From Phialocephala subalpina (Eukaryota > Ascomycota > Leotiomycetes > Helotiales > Mollisiaceae): a DNA stretch of 64,000 bases. The stretch is from positions 1,256,882 to 1,320,881 of the forward strand of contig FJOG01000011.1 of the NCBI GenBank assembly GCA_900073065.1, written 5' to 3'. This document shows, in pieces, positions 10,640-21,843 of this stretch. Position 1 is the stretch's first letter. The number at the start of each line of letters is the position of its first letter. Under the pieces are notes generated by a model that saw nothing but the letters and a program-made list of their open reading frames with translations, did not search any database and was not told the DNA's origin. A program made the position numbers and the translations under genes.

Positions 10640-12783
10640 ACGAGCAGATTGTATCAACCAACATTAGGGCAGTGGGTGGGCGGTGGTCTCTTTTCGGCGT
10701 CTGGATTTGGGTGGATATTTGTTCAGTTTTGGGTCCTGGAACAGGCGTTTCTTTCCTATGGGCTTGCTATGTTCTATGCCAGGCCTGGTTGCTGATTCAG
10801 CGGCACACTTTTGCTGGACATCTGGAACCAGGCCGGATTCAAAGGTTTCTAAGGGGATGTGTACGATATTGGAAACAAGGGGAAGATACAAGAGGGATAC
10901 GCGCGAGCGCTTTCATAACATCAAGTCAGTTGAACAGGGAGGCGGTTTGCTTTGATTGCTTTGCAGGGTGTAAAAGGGGGTTTGTATTATACCATATTGG
11001 GTCTCCTTGTTGCAACGGGGCGAGGTGGAGAGAGGGGAAGAGGTGCAAGGTGAGATAGCATAGTAAGATAGGATAGAGGTGAGGCAATGTATGAATATAT
11101 TTCTCGATCAAGGCGATGTGCCTGATGTTGCGACCTTGTGACGTTCGTTCGTCCAAGTGGACTCTTGTTTCTATCTTTGGTTATTGAAATACTTGCCGCC
11201 ATTTCATATCTGCACATAAAATAAGCCTTCAAATCAGCTTGGAGCCTTGATCATGTTAAAAGAGTTGTGCTGATGTTGAAATCTTTTTCTGGAGCTTTTT
11301 GTTTCGATCAAAATTTCTATTTAAGTGCGCTTCGAATTTCGGTTGTACTTTAGCAAGTTTACTGGTTTAAATGTCCCAAGCTCCACGGTAACATTTCCCG
11401 CTACTCTATGTGCCACAATGTCCTCTTACTTGAAAGAGTTCTGTTGCACATCGTGGTGGAGCGGTAGGAGGGACCGGGGCCACCTGCTGGAGGGGTAGAG
11501 GCCGCGGGATTTGTTTACTTGTCGATCTGAGCAGGGGCATTATAAAGTGACGAGAGAGCTAAAGTTTGTTGCATATCGTTCCCTGCCGCTCTGCCCCGCT
11601 ACTTCTTGTTTCGATAGCCGGGCAATCGACTACGATCGTGAGTGAGTGACTACAAATGTCGTCGGCGCCTCTTTCCTTGGTACGTGGAAACAAGGGAAGG
11701 AGGCGTCGATGGTTACCTCGAGAAGAATATCTCTCAAAACTTCATCCTTCTCAACATCTTGCAATTCGCCGTCAAAGCCGAGCAAGCGATGTATATTCTC
11801 AGTCAATTTTCTGAGAACCGTCCGTTCAATCCCTCGGATCATGAGTCTCGACCTTGACAGTCCAATCCGTCTTTCCGTGTTAGGGTAGCACCGGCAGCTT
11901 CCCTCGGGTGTGAATTGCCGACACTTATTCTATACTTTTTGTGGTACGCTTGCACGAACTACTCGCCACCGACGCCACTGATGAAAGGCCGAGACGGAGT
12001 CTCCGGACTGTTGTGGAGTGCACTCGAAGAAGAGCCGTTCAAGCTTCTTTGGTCCTCTTCAATTTCCAATCATGATTTCTGCAAGTCGTGATGGCACCCC
12101 GAGCCCCTCGCCCGCATTTTGTATCACCTTCCAGTATGAAATTTCAGCTGTCGTATGATTCGAAATGAGGTATGGAAAACCTCTATTAAGATCAGCAGCC
12201 TGCAGGAACGAACACATTTGTCACAGGCAATTACGCATCTTTTGTCGCTGTCATAGCTGATCTTCGACACTATCCAAAGCGGAAATTCCTCTGTTCCCTT
12301 TCGCCCAAGCTTCAGCTCAAGTTCGCTTGGCCTTCAAATGCGTTTCTTTCAATTGGTTATATCGAATAGACTTGAATTTAAGCTTCTCCTCATTCATGCA
12401 AGTGGCTTGCTTTAGTGAGTGCTAATCTGAGCTTAACTGTCGATCACCCCGCCACGTACCCTGATTTTTGAAAGGGGGATCAACGCAGCCGGCACTGTCC
12501 ATCTCCCGAGATTGACGGCGTCAAGCTGCAGCCAATCTTCAGCCGCATTATTGAAGAGTTTGTGTGTTTTTGGCTATTTCGACGTGAGGGTGGATACTCT
12601 TTGGGTAGTGTATTCAGATGAACGGACTTCTGCAAAGGATCATATGAGGGGGAAATATGGAGACTGGAGGAAGGATGTCTTCCGTTGTGGGTACGCGAGG
12701 GTAGATATATGTTCTCCATGTTCCCCAGGTCGTTGTCCCCTCCTTCCTCTCTATCTCCAATTCTCTCCCACATATTTCTCATC
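10640..12783. other. Long intergenic region
   Basis: Open frames here are short, in both orientations, and lack motifs; I find no supported gene. It holds the 3' region of the Cnn_1N gene and the promoter of the peroxidase. A pyrimidine-rich tract at about 12735-12780 leads directly into the peroxidase start. Confidence 0.4.
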
Positions 12784-14136
12784 ATGAAGTCCACACTCTT
12801 CGCAGCAGTAGCCGCCCTCTCCACCTCCGTCTCAGCATTCCCAGCCATCGCTCTCGAAGCAGCTCAAATCGCAGCCCGAGATGCAGAGTTCTCACAAGCT
12901 GCAAAATCCGCTCACGAGAGACGACTAAACGGCTTTCTTCCAGGCTTCAATGCCGCTGAGCAACTCATTAATGTTTCGGGAGCACATGCTTTCACGCCTC
13001 CTGACTTCTCTGCTGGCGATCTTCGGGGCCCTTGTCCGGGTTTGAATGCACTTGCAAACCACAACTACCTCCCTCACAACGGCTTCGCAACTATCGACCA
13101 ATTCGTTTCTGCGACGAATGAGGTATTTGGAATGGTGTGTACCTCTCTCCCTTCCTGAAAAACTACTAACAAACTCAAGTCTCTTGATCTCGGCCTCTTC
13201 CTCGCAGTCTACGGCACAGTAATGGACGGCAACCCGCTCTCCCTCTCCCCAGGCTGGTCAATCGGCGGTCCTCCCAAAAACGCCAACGAACAAAACCTCC
13301 TCGAAAATCTCCTAGGCCTGCTCGGCACACCTGATGGCATCTCCGGCTCTCATAACAAATACGAAACCGACACCTCTCCAACTCGCGGCGACCTCTACCA
13401 ATATGGAAACGACTACGCTCTGCAAATCTCTCAATTCCAAACCCTGTTTGACCTCCAACCTGATCCCGCGACTGCGAATTATAACATGGAAGTCCTTGCT
13501 AAGGAACGGAAAATTACATTCGAGCGTTCCATTGCTGAGAATCCTCATTTCTGGTACGGACCATTCACCGGCATGGCCGTTAGCCAAGCAGCGCATACTT
13601 TCATCTACCGCTTCATGTCGAATAAATCGGCCGAGAATCCGGAAGGAGTTCTTAACCAAGACGTGTTGAAGAGTTTCTTTGCTATTACAGGCGAGAGTGG
13701 GAATTTCACATACCATCCTGGACAGGAACGCATTCCTGAGAACTGGTATAAGCGTGCTGTTGGAGACGAATACTCGATTCTTTTCCTCGAGACCGATACT
13801 TTGTATTTTGCTTCTCAATACCCAAACGTCCTCACCGTTGGCGGTAATACCGGCACTGTGAATACGTTCACTCCTTTGAATTTCGAGGACTTGACGGGTG
13901 GTGTTTTTAATGCTACGACGTTGCTGGAGGGGAATAATCTTGCATGCTTCGTGTACCAAGCTGCGAGTTTGGGAGCGCCGGATTTCTTGAAATCTTTGTA
14001 CGCAGACATCACGAAGCCGTTGGCTATGTTGGATAATGCGACTAATAATGCGTTGGCGGGGTTGAATTGTCCGCAGTTGGCGAAGATTGATGCGGATCAG
14101 TTTGGGAAGTATCCTGGGTATGCTACTCAGTTGTGA
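12784..14136 (+). CDS. Secreted heme-thiolate peroxidase (chloroperoxidase/peroxygenase family)
   Basis: Exons 12784-13134 and 13180-14136 give 435 residues; the intron is 45 bases (GTGTGT...AAG, phase 0) with a clear ctaac branch site. A signal peptide (about residues 1-18, MKSTLFAAVAALSTSVSA) is present. The proximal heme ligand motif PCP is at residues 83-85 (Cys84) in the family context GDLRGPCPGLNALANHNYLPHNG. A distal Glu motif follows as ETDTS (Glu179, Asp181, Ser183), matching the E-x-D-x-S pattern that binds Mg and supplies the catalytic Glu. Such enzymes use hydrogen peroxide to halogenate or oxygenate substrates outside the cell. There are several N-glycosylation sequons. The length and architecture are complete. 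Whether it acts mainly as a halogenase or a peroxygenase cannot be told. Confidence 0.9.
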
Positions 14137-14625
14137 GGTAGGGGATGGGATGGTTGTATGTATGATAGGGAGGGAAAATGAATATATGAGTAATGATAGT
14201 TGACAAATTGACAACTTGAAGGTGTATATCTTGTGTGGGGCCGAGCCTGATGTGTGTAAAGGTGAGGTGGGACCATTTGGGTTGGGAGTGAACGAGAGGA
14301 AAGCGATTCGGTTCTCAACCTCGAAGTTCAAAAAATCCTTCGCAATCCGCTGCCCCGCTTTCTTTCACTCTGATTCTGCTCTCGTTCGTCTCCTTTACGT
14401 CGCCGAATCACCCCTCCTTGTGCATGCTTCAGAGTTTCATTGGCTAGTATAGCGAGAGGCTTGCATGCAGATTGCTACCTGCCAACGTCTTATCATCCAG
14501 CTCTGGATCATCTCCTCAATCATTTCCAATATTACATTGCTTGACCGCCTTCTCCACCTCTTTTGGTATCTCAATGCTTCAGTGCTTCCTTACTCGTGAT
14601 TTCGACCCCACGATCGCACACTTGA
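14137..14625. other. Intergenic
   Basis: The 3' flank of the peroxidase and the promoter of the caspase-like gene. A large antisense open frame that covers the peroxidase extends into it, but it has no independent support. I see no other feature. Confidence 0.4.
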
Positions 14626-16768
14626 ATGCAAATGTCTACCCAGTCATCCTCAGACGAGGCTGCAGCTGGCGAGGCTGGATCGCAGCAGCAACAGCAGGAA
14701 CATGATGTTGTGGACGACGAATGCGAGGTAAACGGGCTAGATGACTTGTTTTCGAACACATTTGGACTAGTGACGCTGACTTTGTTGCTGAGCAGACGAG
14801 CGAGACCGTGCTTCCGAAGGGAAGGTCCCGAGCGAAAGGCAATCCTACCGACGCTCGAAAACCCTCGAAGCCTCCTCAAGGCCTGTTAAGTAATAATGGC
14901 AGTGTATTACCTCCAACCTTTTTGAACGACTTGCAGCAGACAGCCGACGCTGTATTCCCAACCTCTTCGGCGAGATATAAGAAAGTTTTCGTCTTGTTGC
15001 TTGTTTGGGGTGCTCCGTGCGCTGAACGGGATCTACACGAAGCAGAGAAACTACAAGCTGATTTTATAACCCATTTTCGGGTCCCGAAAGAGTCTACAAA
15101 GATATTCCGCATTCCGCCTGAGCATTCCTTCTCTGCTGCAATGGCTCGGAGAATGCGATACCTCTTGGTTGAAACACGATCTTTCACAATTGCGCAGCAT
15201 TACTCAAGTCTTGTGTTTCATTCCGCCGAGCTGAACCTTTATGCGATGCCGATGTATCTGAATTACTCTCAGTGGGAGAGTGTCCGGCTATCGCCATTGG
15301 AAAGTCCGCCTCATCCGCGAAAGATACGCAAGATGACCATCACTATCTGGGTTGCTCATTCCCTACAGGAAAAGGACGTGGATGATTGGCAATCGTGGAT
15401 CCGCAACAATCCTCCTTTAAATATCCAAAAGGTAGCAGTCCTGCCTTCGGCAAATACCTCTCGTAATGGAACATTGAACAGCTTCTTACTCCAGGTCTGG
15501 TTCCAGGATTCTTCGATTTTGAAGTCCGAGTCATGGTTGCGCTGGATGGAACATCTTCCTGTTAGCTTGCGTGACATCAATGTTGAGACCGAGCCGTCTG
15601 AGATCTCTGACACTGCCGACGTTGTCTCAACATATGTTGCCCAGCTAAATCTTGACAGTGGGATGAAGGATGCGTTGCAAAAGGTCTTTTACTCCAAAGT
15701 CACTGTACTCCTTCTTATGTGGGGCAGTCCAAATCCGAACCGATTCACCCAAAGCAAAGGATTCACGCCCGTGGCCAAGAGCTTCGTGATGATATAGAAT
15801 GGGAACTTGATGAGATCCGGGACGAGCTTTCGGGACTTGGAAAGGTGTTTCGAGAAGACTTCAATTTCCACGTTGAAGATATCTTCGAAATTAAAGACAC
15901 TGACAAACATGAAGATTGCCAGGAATTGCTCCGTACAAGAGTCCAGAAGCTACTAAATGGACACAATGATCCGCATTCGCTAGTTATCATCATCTATGGA
16001 GGTCACGGTATAGATACATCGTCTCCTGACTCAGAATTTTTTGGAAAAAAAATGAGGGCAATAGCATGTGGGGATCGTGAGTTACTAGTCTTCTCGAAAG
16101 CTTCGCATCTAACAAAGTATAGCAATGGCTGTGCTACGGATCATGCTAGAGTGAATTGGACGGAAGTGCAAAGCATGATCGTACAAGCAAATTGCGATTC
16201 TCTCATGATCCTAGATTGCTGTCATGCAGCGACAGCGGCACGTGGCTCGCAGAATAGCACCAACGAGATCCTAGCAGCCTCAGTGAAAGATATGCCCAGC
16301 TGGACCGGCATGCGCGCCTATTCCAAGTTGCTGAAGAGGAAGCTGCAGATGATGCAGAAGAAAGGACCATTTACTGTTTCCCAATTGCATGAGGAAATGA
16401 TGAAGCATTCTGCATCACAAACTAAAACGGATCCGATGGCACTGCTGGCTACACCAACTCACGGCTATGCAGGACGCTCCAGCTACAAGACTATCAGACT
16501 TGATGCCCTTCCTCGTGCCCATGGGATCGGCAGCATGAAGTCTTCAGACAAGTTATCGAATAGCAAGAATACTCGAATATTCATGGAGCTTGAGCTTGAT
16601 TCGAAAGAGAAGTTTGATGCTGCATCATGGCAAAGATGGTTTCGGCAACAGCATCTACCTCAAATTATACAGGGGTACAAGTTCTACACAGAGGAGTGGT
16701 TGCATATTAAGACAATTACTGAGAATGCAGCCCGGGCACGATGGTTAGAAGAAGAATCTGCAAGGTGA
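14626..16768 (+). CDS. Caspase-like protein with two caspase-type domains; reading frame broken near 15.7 kb
   Basis: Exon 1 is 14626-14727 and exon 2 starts at 14796 (68-base intron, GTAAAC...CAG). A C14-type domain starts near residue 97 with KVFVLLLVWGAP but has lost the catalytic His and Cys. A second domain begins with KVTVLLLMWGSP (near 15.70 kb) and is complete: the catalytic His in YGGHG (codon 16004-16006) and the Cys in LDCCHA (codons 16217-16222). The two parts are in different frames. Frame 0 stops at 15795-15797, and the active domain runs in the -1 frame to 16768. Either one base has been lost between about 15700 and 15797, or an atypical 50-base intron (15705-15754) is removed, which would delete the LLLMWG strand. 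A Trp-rich module occurs about three times. If functional it would be a protease of the metacaspase/caspase-like clan, possibly linked to cell death. The start could also be 14632. Confidence 0.7.
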
Positions 16769-18284
16769 CGAAGGAAACAATTATGAAGCGCAACAGTAAT
16801 GGGTAATCTCGGAGCATAAAAGTCTAAATTGATCGAAAGGGAAAGCAGTAAACAGTTTGAGAATGGAAGGCTTCACCAACACCACCTCGCTAAGATTTCG
16901 TGGCCATCTGGGGATTGTGCAGCGGTACGGTCAAAAGATGCAACAAAAGAGCTACCGGAACAACCTCTCTGCTTCTTCCGGATTCAGAAACGTCGCTTGC
17001 ATATCATTGATGTGTTTGCTCTCGATTGCGATGAGAGACAAGATGCAATCTCATTGCGCTCATGTTCTGAGATCCCGGCTCCCACTCAAAAATATACGTG
17101 TGAAAACTTAGGAACAATTGCTGGAACAACTCTCTTCTTCAAATTCAGAGAATAAATAGAAACAAAAGCCTTCGATGGATGAATTAAACCGCTCCTCCCT
17201 TTAGCTGTTGATACCGCGGGTTGTTGTCGTCGTCGTGATGGCAGCGTTCCCTGGCACGGGTCATCGCGCCGTCCTGGTGAAAACCCAAGAACAGCAGCAG
17301 TCACTGAAACGAATTCCTCTGAGCTTCGGGAGGCAAACTGTCATTTCAAACTTTAGAATAAGCTTAATCTGAGTTCTATTGCATGTCGATGCGCTATTGT
17401 GTTTGTGATGGCCCTGATGGGTCTTGGGCAGGGAATCGGAGCCGCTTTGTTTGAGATTTTCACCAGGTTCTCCCTCTTTTCTGTCTCTCTTGTGAACACA
17501 CTTGGGGACACAACTCCAACATCGACTCTCGATACAATGCGAAATGAGAACAGTCCAGGCCTAGAATAAGACTAAGAGAGATCATTCTCATCAGATTCGT
17601 TGTTCATTGGCGCTCAATTGTTTTGGCCTTCAATATCGCGACCCTTCCCGCCACGTGAATTCTTTTTCTGTGCCGCAAACATCTTCACGACATCGCCAAA
17701 TGCAGAGACTCGAGGGCCAAATTTTAAATGCAAGTCCCGTCTGTTCCTGCCTCACCATCCTAAATCTCCCGTTCATCCCAAGCAGGCCATATGCAGGGTT
17801 TGATCTCATCCAGATCTCCTCGTTCAATCCCATCATATCAGATCAGTGGCGCCCGGGTGTTCCTGTATCAGATTCTCGCGTAGCGTGTCATCCCTGCCGA
17901 CCATCACGACTTCAGACGACTTCTGCCACGCTGCGAGTTTCAACCCGAACATCCTCGCGCCCATCTGGATGAACATGATCTCCGCGCACGGAGAATATTG
18001 GAAATCATTCAGCAAACTCTTGGAGTAATGGACCAAAAGAGATAGGGCGCCATGAAACTTCCAAGAAACGAACTAGATCCCCTTTACCGCGCAGGACGAG
18101 TACCCAGCGCGCTTCTACGGGAGGATATATCTAGAGATGGAAGTACCTCTCTTTTTGGTTCTGCACCGCTTTGGTACTGCATTCTCTTCGCCTTTTTCGT
18201 TCCTTTCTCTCTTTTGAGCTTATCCAACTTGCTGCTGTGCAGATTTACATTCCTTTAAACATTTAGACTCTTCAATTCTTCAAT
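16769..18284. other. Intergenic
   Basis: Several open frames of 60-120 codons occur, but they overlap, lack motifs and show no consistent codon bias. The last 60 bases before 18285 are pyrimidine-rich, as in many fungal promoters. I see no RNA gene or repeat. Confidence 0.4.
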
Positions 18285-19826
18285 ATGATTGCATCACTTT
18301 CTCTCCTTCTTACTTCGGCCGCATTTGTGCTTGCGAAGCCAATTGAGGTTCGGACTGTTTCTGCGTTGAATACAGCTGCTTTTGAAGAGGCTCAACAGAG
18401 GGACGATACTGCTACGAGGGCGTTTTCAAATACTGCGATCAAGGCAGGTCCTTCTCATGGTTCATCGGAACGTTGGCTGACCATGTTCTAGACATCTGAT
18501 GGACAATGTCTTTTCATCAACGAGCTCTCAGGTGACTTCCGAGCCAACCTCAACCCAATCCAAGTCGGGACATGTGATGGCTCTCAGGGTCAGCAATGGG
18601 ATGTCATCACAGCTGGAAAGCACGATGACCAAGCCGGCACTATGATTGTTGTCAACACTCTGGTATGCATGCCTCACCCAAGTTCAGATGAACCTCCCGC
18701 TAACACTATCAGACTCAAGCATGTATGAACTTCGACCCCCGCCGCGCAGCCGGAAACACAGTAATCATGTTCTCCTGCGGTGGCCGCGCAGACGGAGGTA
18801 CCATCCCTTCTCTCTCCTCTCCCACACCCCTTTCCATACTAACATAATCCAGGCGGAGCAGTAACCAACTCCCAACTCTTCAACTTCACCTCCGGCTCCG
18901 GACCTCTCACCCTCGCCCCCTTAAACGACGCTGGGACATGCTTAACCGTAACATCAAACAATGTGCTCGACTCAGCTGCTTGTTCTGGTGCTTCGACACA
19001 ATCTTTTACGTTCGGGGGTGGGAGTGCGGCGGCGGTTTCTGCGAGTACTACTGCTGCCGTAGCAGCCACTTCGACGGCTGTTTCGAGTGCTGTGAGTGAG
19101 GTTGCTGCTTCGACTTCTTCAAGCTCGAGTTGTACTTCGACGACAGTCGTTACTATGACGCGTTCCTCATCCGTTATTCCTATCGCTGCCTCATCATCCC
19201 TATCCTCGGCCACATCAGCTCTTACAACTTCAGGAGCAACAATCTCTTCAGCAGCCCAAGCCCAGGCATCAGAAAACCCAACATCAGCAGTCCCCGTCTC
19301 CCGCGCAGGAGGCGTCCTCCAACCCTCCGCCGCCGCAGAATCCAACCCTAGAGACAACACCGCAACCCGAGCTTTCTCCTCAGTATCCATCAAAGACTCT
19401 ACCGGCAACTGTCTCTCCATCGACCCCACAGCCGGCGACTTCCGCCAAAACCTCATCCCGGTGCAAATCTTGCCTTGTACGGGAGCTGCGGGCGAGAAAT
19501 TCGATTTGATTACTGCTGGTGCGCATAACAACGCCGCGAACTCCACACTCGTCGTATCCTCTTTGACTCAAGGATGTCTCAATTTCGACGATCGACGAGC
19601 TGTTGGCGATAAAGTGATACTTTTCTCTTGCGGAGGGAGGGCGGATGGTGGGGGTGCGACGACGAATTCGCAGCTTTTTACTTTCTCTGGTGGGAATTCG
19701 TTGGTGTTGAGTCCTGAGAGTGGGGATCCGGTGGGGAGTGTGTGTTTGGTTCCTAATGCTAGCACGGGGAAGTTGGATAAGGGGACTTGTGATGGGACGT
19801 CGGGCCAGGTGTTTACTGTTGGGTAA
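18285..19826 (+). CDS. Secreted protein with two lectin-like (beta-trefoil type) halves joined by a Ser/Ala-rich linker
   Basis: Exons 18285-18443, 18492-18662, 18713-18797 and 18853-19826 give 462 residues. A signal peptide (MIASLSLLLTSAAFVLA) is present. Two homologous halves follow. Each starts with a TATRAFS segment and carries SGDFRANLNPIQ or AGDFRQNLIPVQ, then ITAGKH or ITAGAH, then MFSCGGRADGG or LFSCGGRADGG, then TNSQLF. The match between halves fixes all three splices in the first half; the second half has no introns. Between them lies a linker of about 130 residues rich in Ser, Ala and Thr, probably O-glycosylated. The first intron has a GC donor (aag|gcaggt). The fold is inferred to resemble a ricin-B-type carbohydrate-binding trefoil from its Cys/Gln/Trp pattern and from fungal homologues described that way. 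It may bind glycans at the wall or outside the cell. No enzyme motif is seen. Confidence 0.8.
18444..18491 (+). other. GC-AG intron in the lectin-like gene
   Basis: A 48-base intron with donor aag|gcaggt and acceptor tctag. Splicing here joins ...TAIK to TSDGQC, which aligns with ...VSIK DSTGNC in the intronless second half. Using the nearby GT (gtcctt) instead breaks the frame. Confidence 0.7.
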
Positions 19827-20457
19827 GCATGTATCTTCTTTTGACTTGAGTGTGTGTGGCGAGATTTGGTGGGTTTGGCGAAGTTGGTGACCTTGAGAAA
19901 GGTGGAAAGGAGGGTTTAAAGGTTTGGTGTATTATTATACATTTGCATTTGCATATTCATGGTGTGTTATGATTAGGGTTCGATTCTTGGATGTATCATT
20001 AGGGAAGGAGGACGAAAAGGGTAGATTTGTACCAATACCACAATGCATGAGATGAATGTCTAGCAGGTTGTGGCGCATTAACTTTGGTATGGTGATTGTG
20101 GAGAAGCTATGTTGCTGCACTTGGTGGATATTTCCCAGACTCTGATCAGCCTGTTTATTCATTTGTAGCGACTATCCTAGCTCAATATCCCAGCTCAGCA
20201 CGGTCATGGAAGTAGGGTATTTGTTGTTCCCCCAAATTTCGAAAACGGTGTAGACTCGAGATCGAAAGCCAGGGTCGTGTCGGCAGATTCATGTGTCTAC
20301 TCGTTGGGAGGTGTGCATACCAGTATTGCCCGAAAAAAGTGGAGAGGATTATAGCAACGAGGAATGTTCTTGTGCGGGGTTTGCTCAATACTCGTCGCAG
20401 ATTGGGAGATCGATGGCATGTAAAGATAAAGGTGGTTGCAGAGCTCTGTGATGTTTG
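19827..20457. other. Intergenic between convergent genes
   Basis: The 3' regions of the lectin-like gene (plus strand) and the 2EXR gene (minus strand) meet here. I see no supported gene. Confidence 0.4.
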
Positions 20458-21426
20458 TTAGTTGAAGGCTCGGAACAGAGGAAAGGTTGGGGTGCGCTCA
20501 CAATCTTCGGAGGGAACATCAAGGTAATCCTCGCCTTCGCTGCTAGACTCCTCTTCCTCTCCTCCATCTTCGTCATCGCCCTCATCGTCTTCTTCTTCGT
20601 CCTCATCGTGATCATCCTCATCGTCGTCGTCTCCATCCTCTTTCTCAATGTCCCGCGAGGGAACAGCTTTCATACTCTTCCTCAATCCTAGAACAAAGCG
20701 CTGTTTATTAACCTTGAAGCCATTGAATACTTCGGGAGGGTACCAAGGCCAGCTGACCAAATTGGCAAAGCTCAGCATTGGTGGATATTCTTCAAGTAGC
20801 TGAATGTGATCGAACCTGACACGGGAATACTTCCAAGTGCCGCCCAACTCCCATTCATCCTCATTGAGCCATGAATCTACCTTCTCGGAGATCAAAAGTT
20901 CTTCAAGACCTTCTAACTCTGATATCGACTTTCGCAAAATCTTCTTGAATTCTTTCCCCAGCGCTATGCCTTCGTCGGGAGCTTCCCAGCCAGTTACGTC
21001 TAGCGCCAGGTACCGAAGGTTGGCAACCTCATTGTCTGTCATGATGCTGAAGAATAATGGGAGGACCCCAGAGATTGCACTGTCCAAGTACAAGGTGTCC
21101 AGTCGGAAATTGAATCTAGTACGGGTAGTGTAACACCTCGAGCTAAAGCATAACTCATAGTACGGCAGGGCCGCTTGCCTAGAATCTCGATTGACCTCCA
21201 TCGCAACTGGCGTTCTGACCTCCGTATAGAATCCTCGTTTGGTGTAGAGAGTAATGATACTTTCAAGGCTGTGGCACTCGTGGCAGTCAAACTTCAACTC
21301 GACGACTCGAGGTTCAAGGGTATGCTTCCAGATAGTTGCTCGAATTTCAATGGGGAGACGTGGGAAGCAGGTGAATGTCCGTAGAGGTCCGGGAGATTGT
21401 GAGGATGGGGGATCTTGAGATTCCAT
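20458..21426 (-). CDS. 2EXR domain protein with a long acidic C-terminal tail
   Basis: A single exon of 322 residues. The N-terminal motif FTCFPRLPIEIRATIWK with LEPRVVEL close behind is the hallmark of the 2EXR domain, a fungal family often expanded next to paralogues and of unknown biochemical role. A segment TPVAMEVNRDSRQAALPYY follows, as is usual in the family. The tail from about residue 255 is very acidic: a run of Asp and Glu encoded by GAT/GAC/GAG triplets (20536-20650 on the plus strand), which could have expanded by slippage. The neighbouring minus-strand gene at 21844-22731 is a paralogue, so this looks like a tandem duplication. There is no signal peptide or membrane segment, so the protein is presumably intracellular. 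Confidence 0.85.
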   Translation of the reverse strand: MESQDPPSSQSPGPLRTFTCFPRLPIEIRATIWKHTLEPRVVELKFDCHECHSLESIITLYTKRGFYTEVRTPVAMEVNRDSRQAALPYYELCFSSRCYTTRTRFNFRLDTLYLDSAISGVLPLFFSIMTDNEVANLRYLALDVTGWEAPDEGIALGKEFKKILRKSISELEGLEELLISEKVDSWLNEDEWELGGTWKYSRVRFDHIQLLEEYPPMLSFANLVSWPWYPPEVFNGFKVNKQRFVLGLRKSMKAVPSRDIEKEDGDDDDEDDHDEDEEEDDEGDDEDGGEEEESSSEGEDYLDVPSEDCERTPTFPLFRAFN

Positions 21427-21843
21427 GGTGTCGTTGCTTTCAGCGATGGATTGCCGTGATGAAGGGAGGATTGGGTTTTGACCTTGGTCGCGATGGTGTT
21501 GAAGTCGGAAGAAGGTCGAGAAGACGAGGTGGGGTTATCGCGTCAACACATGCGCGTTGACGCTAAGCTCCTTAGTTAGGAAGGAACTCCCTGACCTCGT
21601 GCCTTCCTTAAGACTTATCCCATCGATTTCATTCTACAAGGAGGTCAAGGGCCAGAGTCAGTTTATTTTCTGTAGCAGAAACTAGAGTATGGCTGTTTAC
21701 CTTTGAAGGTCTACTAGATTGTCTTCTGGTGCAAGGGCTTTTCAGTTGAGAACCTGCTGCATTCTTCGAAAAGTTCATTCGAAGGAATAAGGAGCTCTAC
21801 TTGAATCTCCATCGCTCGAGTCATGATTTCTATCGAGGAGCGT
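21427..21843. other. Intergenic between tandem 2EXR genes
   Basis: 417 bases between two minus-strand paralogues: the promoter of the first and the 3' region of the second. I see nothing else. Confidence 0.4.

Noticed and set aside
12512..12787. ORF overlapping the promoter of the peroxidase
   Set aside because: It runs through the CT-rich leader into the start of a well-supported gene and shows no motif.
13312..14331. Long minus-strand open frame (339 codons) over the peroxidase
   Set aside because: It is antisense to a clearly coding exon with heme and catalytic motifs, and its own translation has no motif.
16829..17155. 108-codon ORF downstream of the caspase-like gene
   Set aside because: No motif, no introns, ordinary random composition, overlapped by other frames.
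18839..19546. Minus-strand open frame (235 codons) over the lectin-like gene
   Set aside because: A shadow of the Ser/Ala-rich linker of the plus-strand gene; its Glu/Val/Ala-rich translation is the mirror of that bias.
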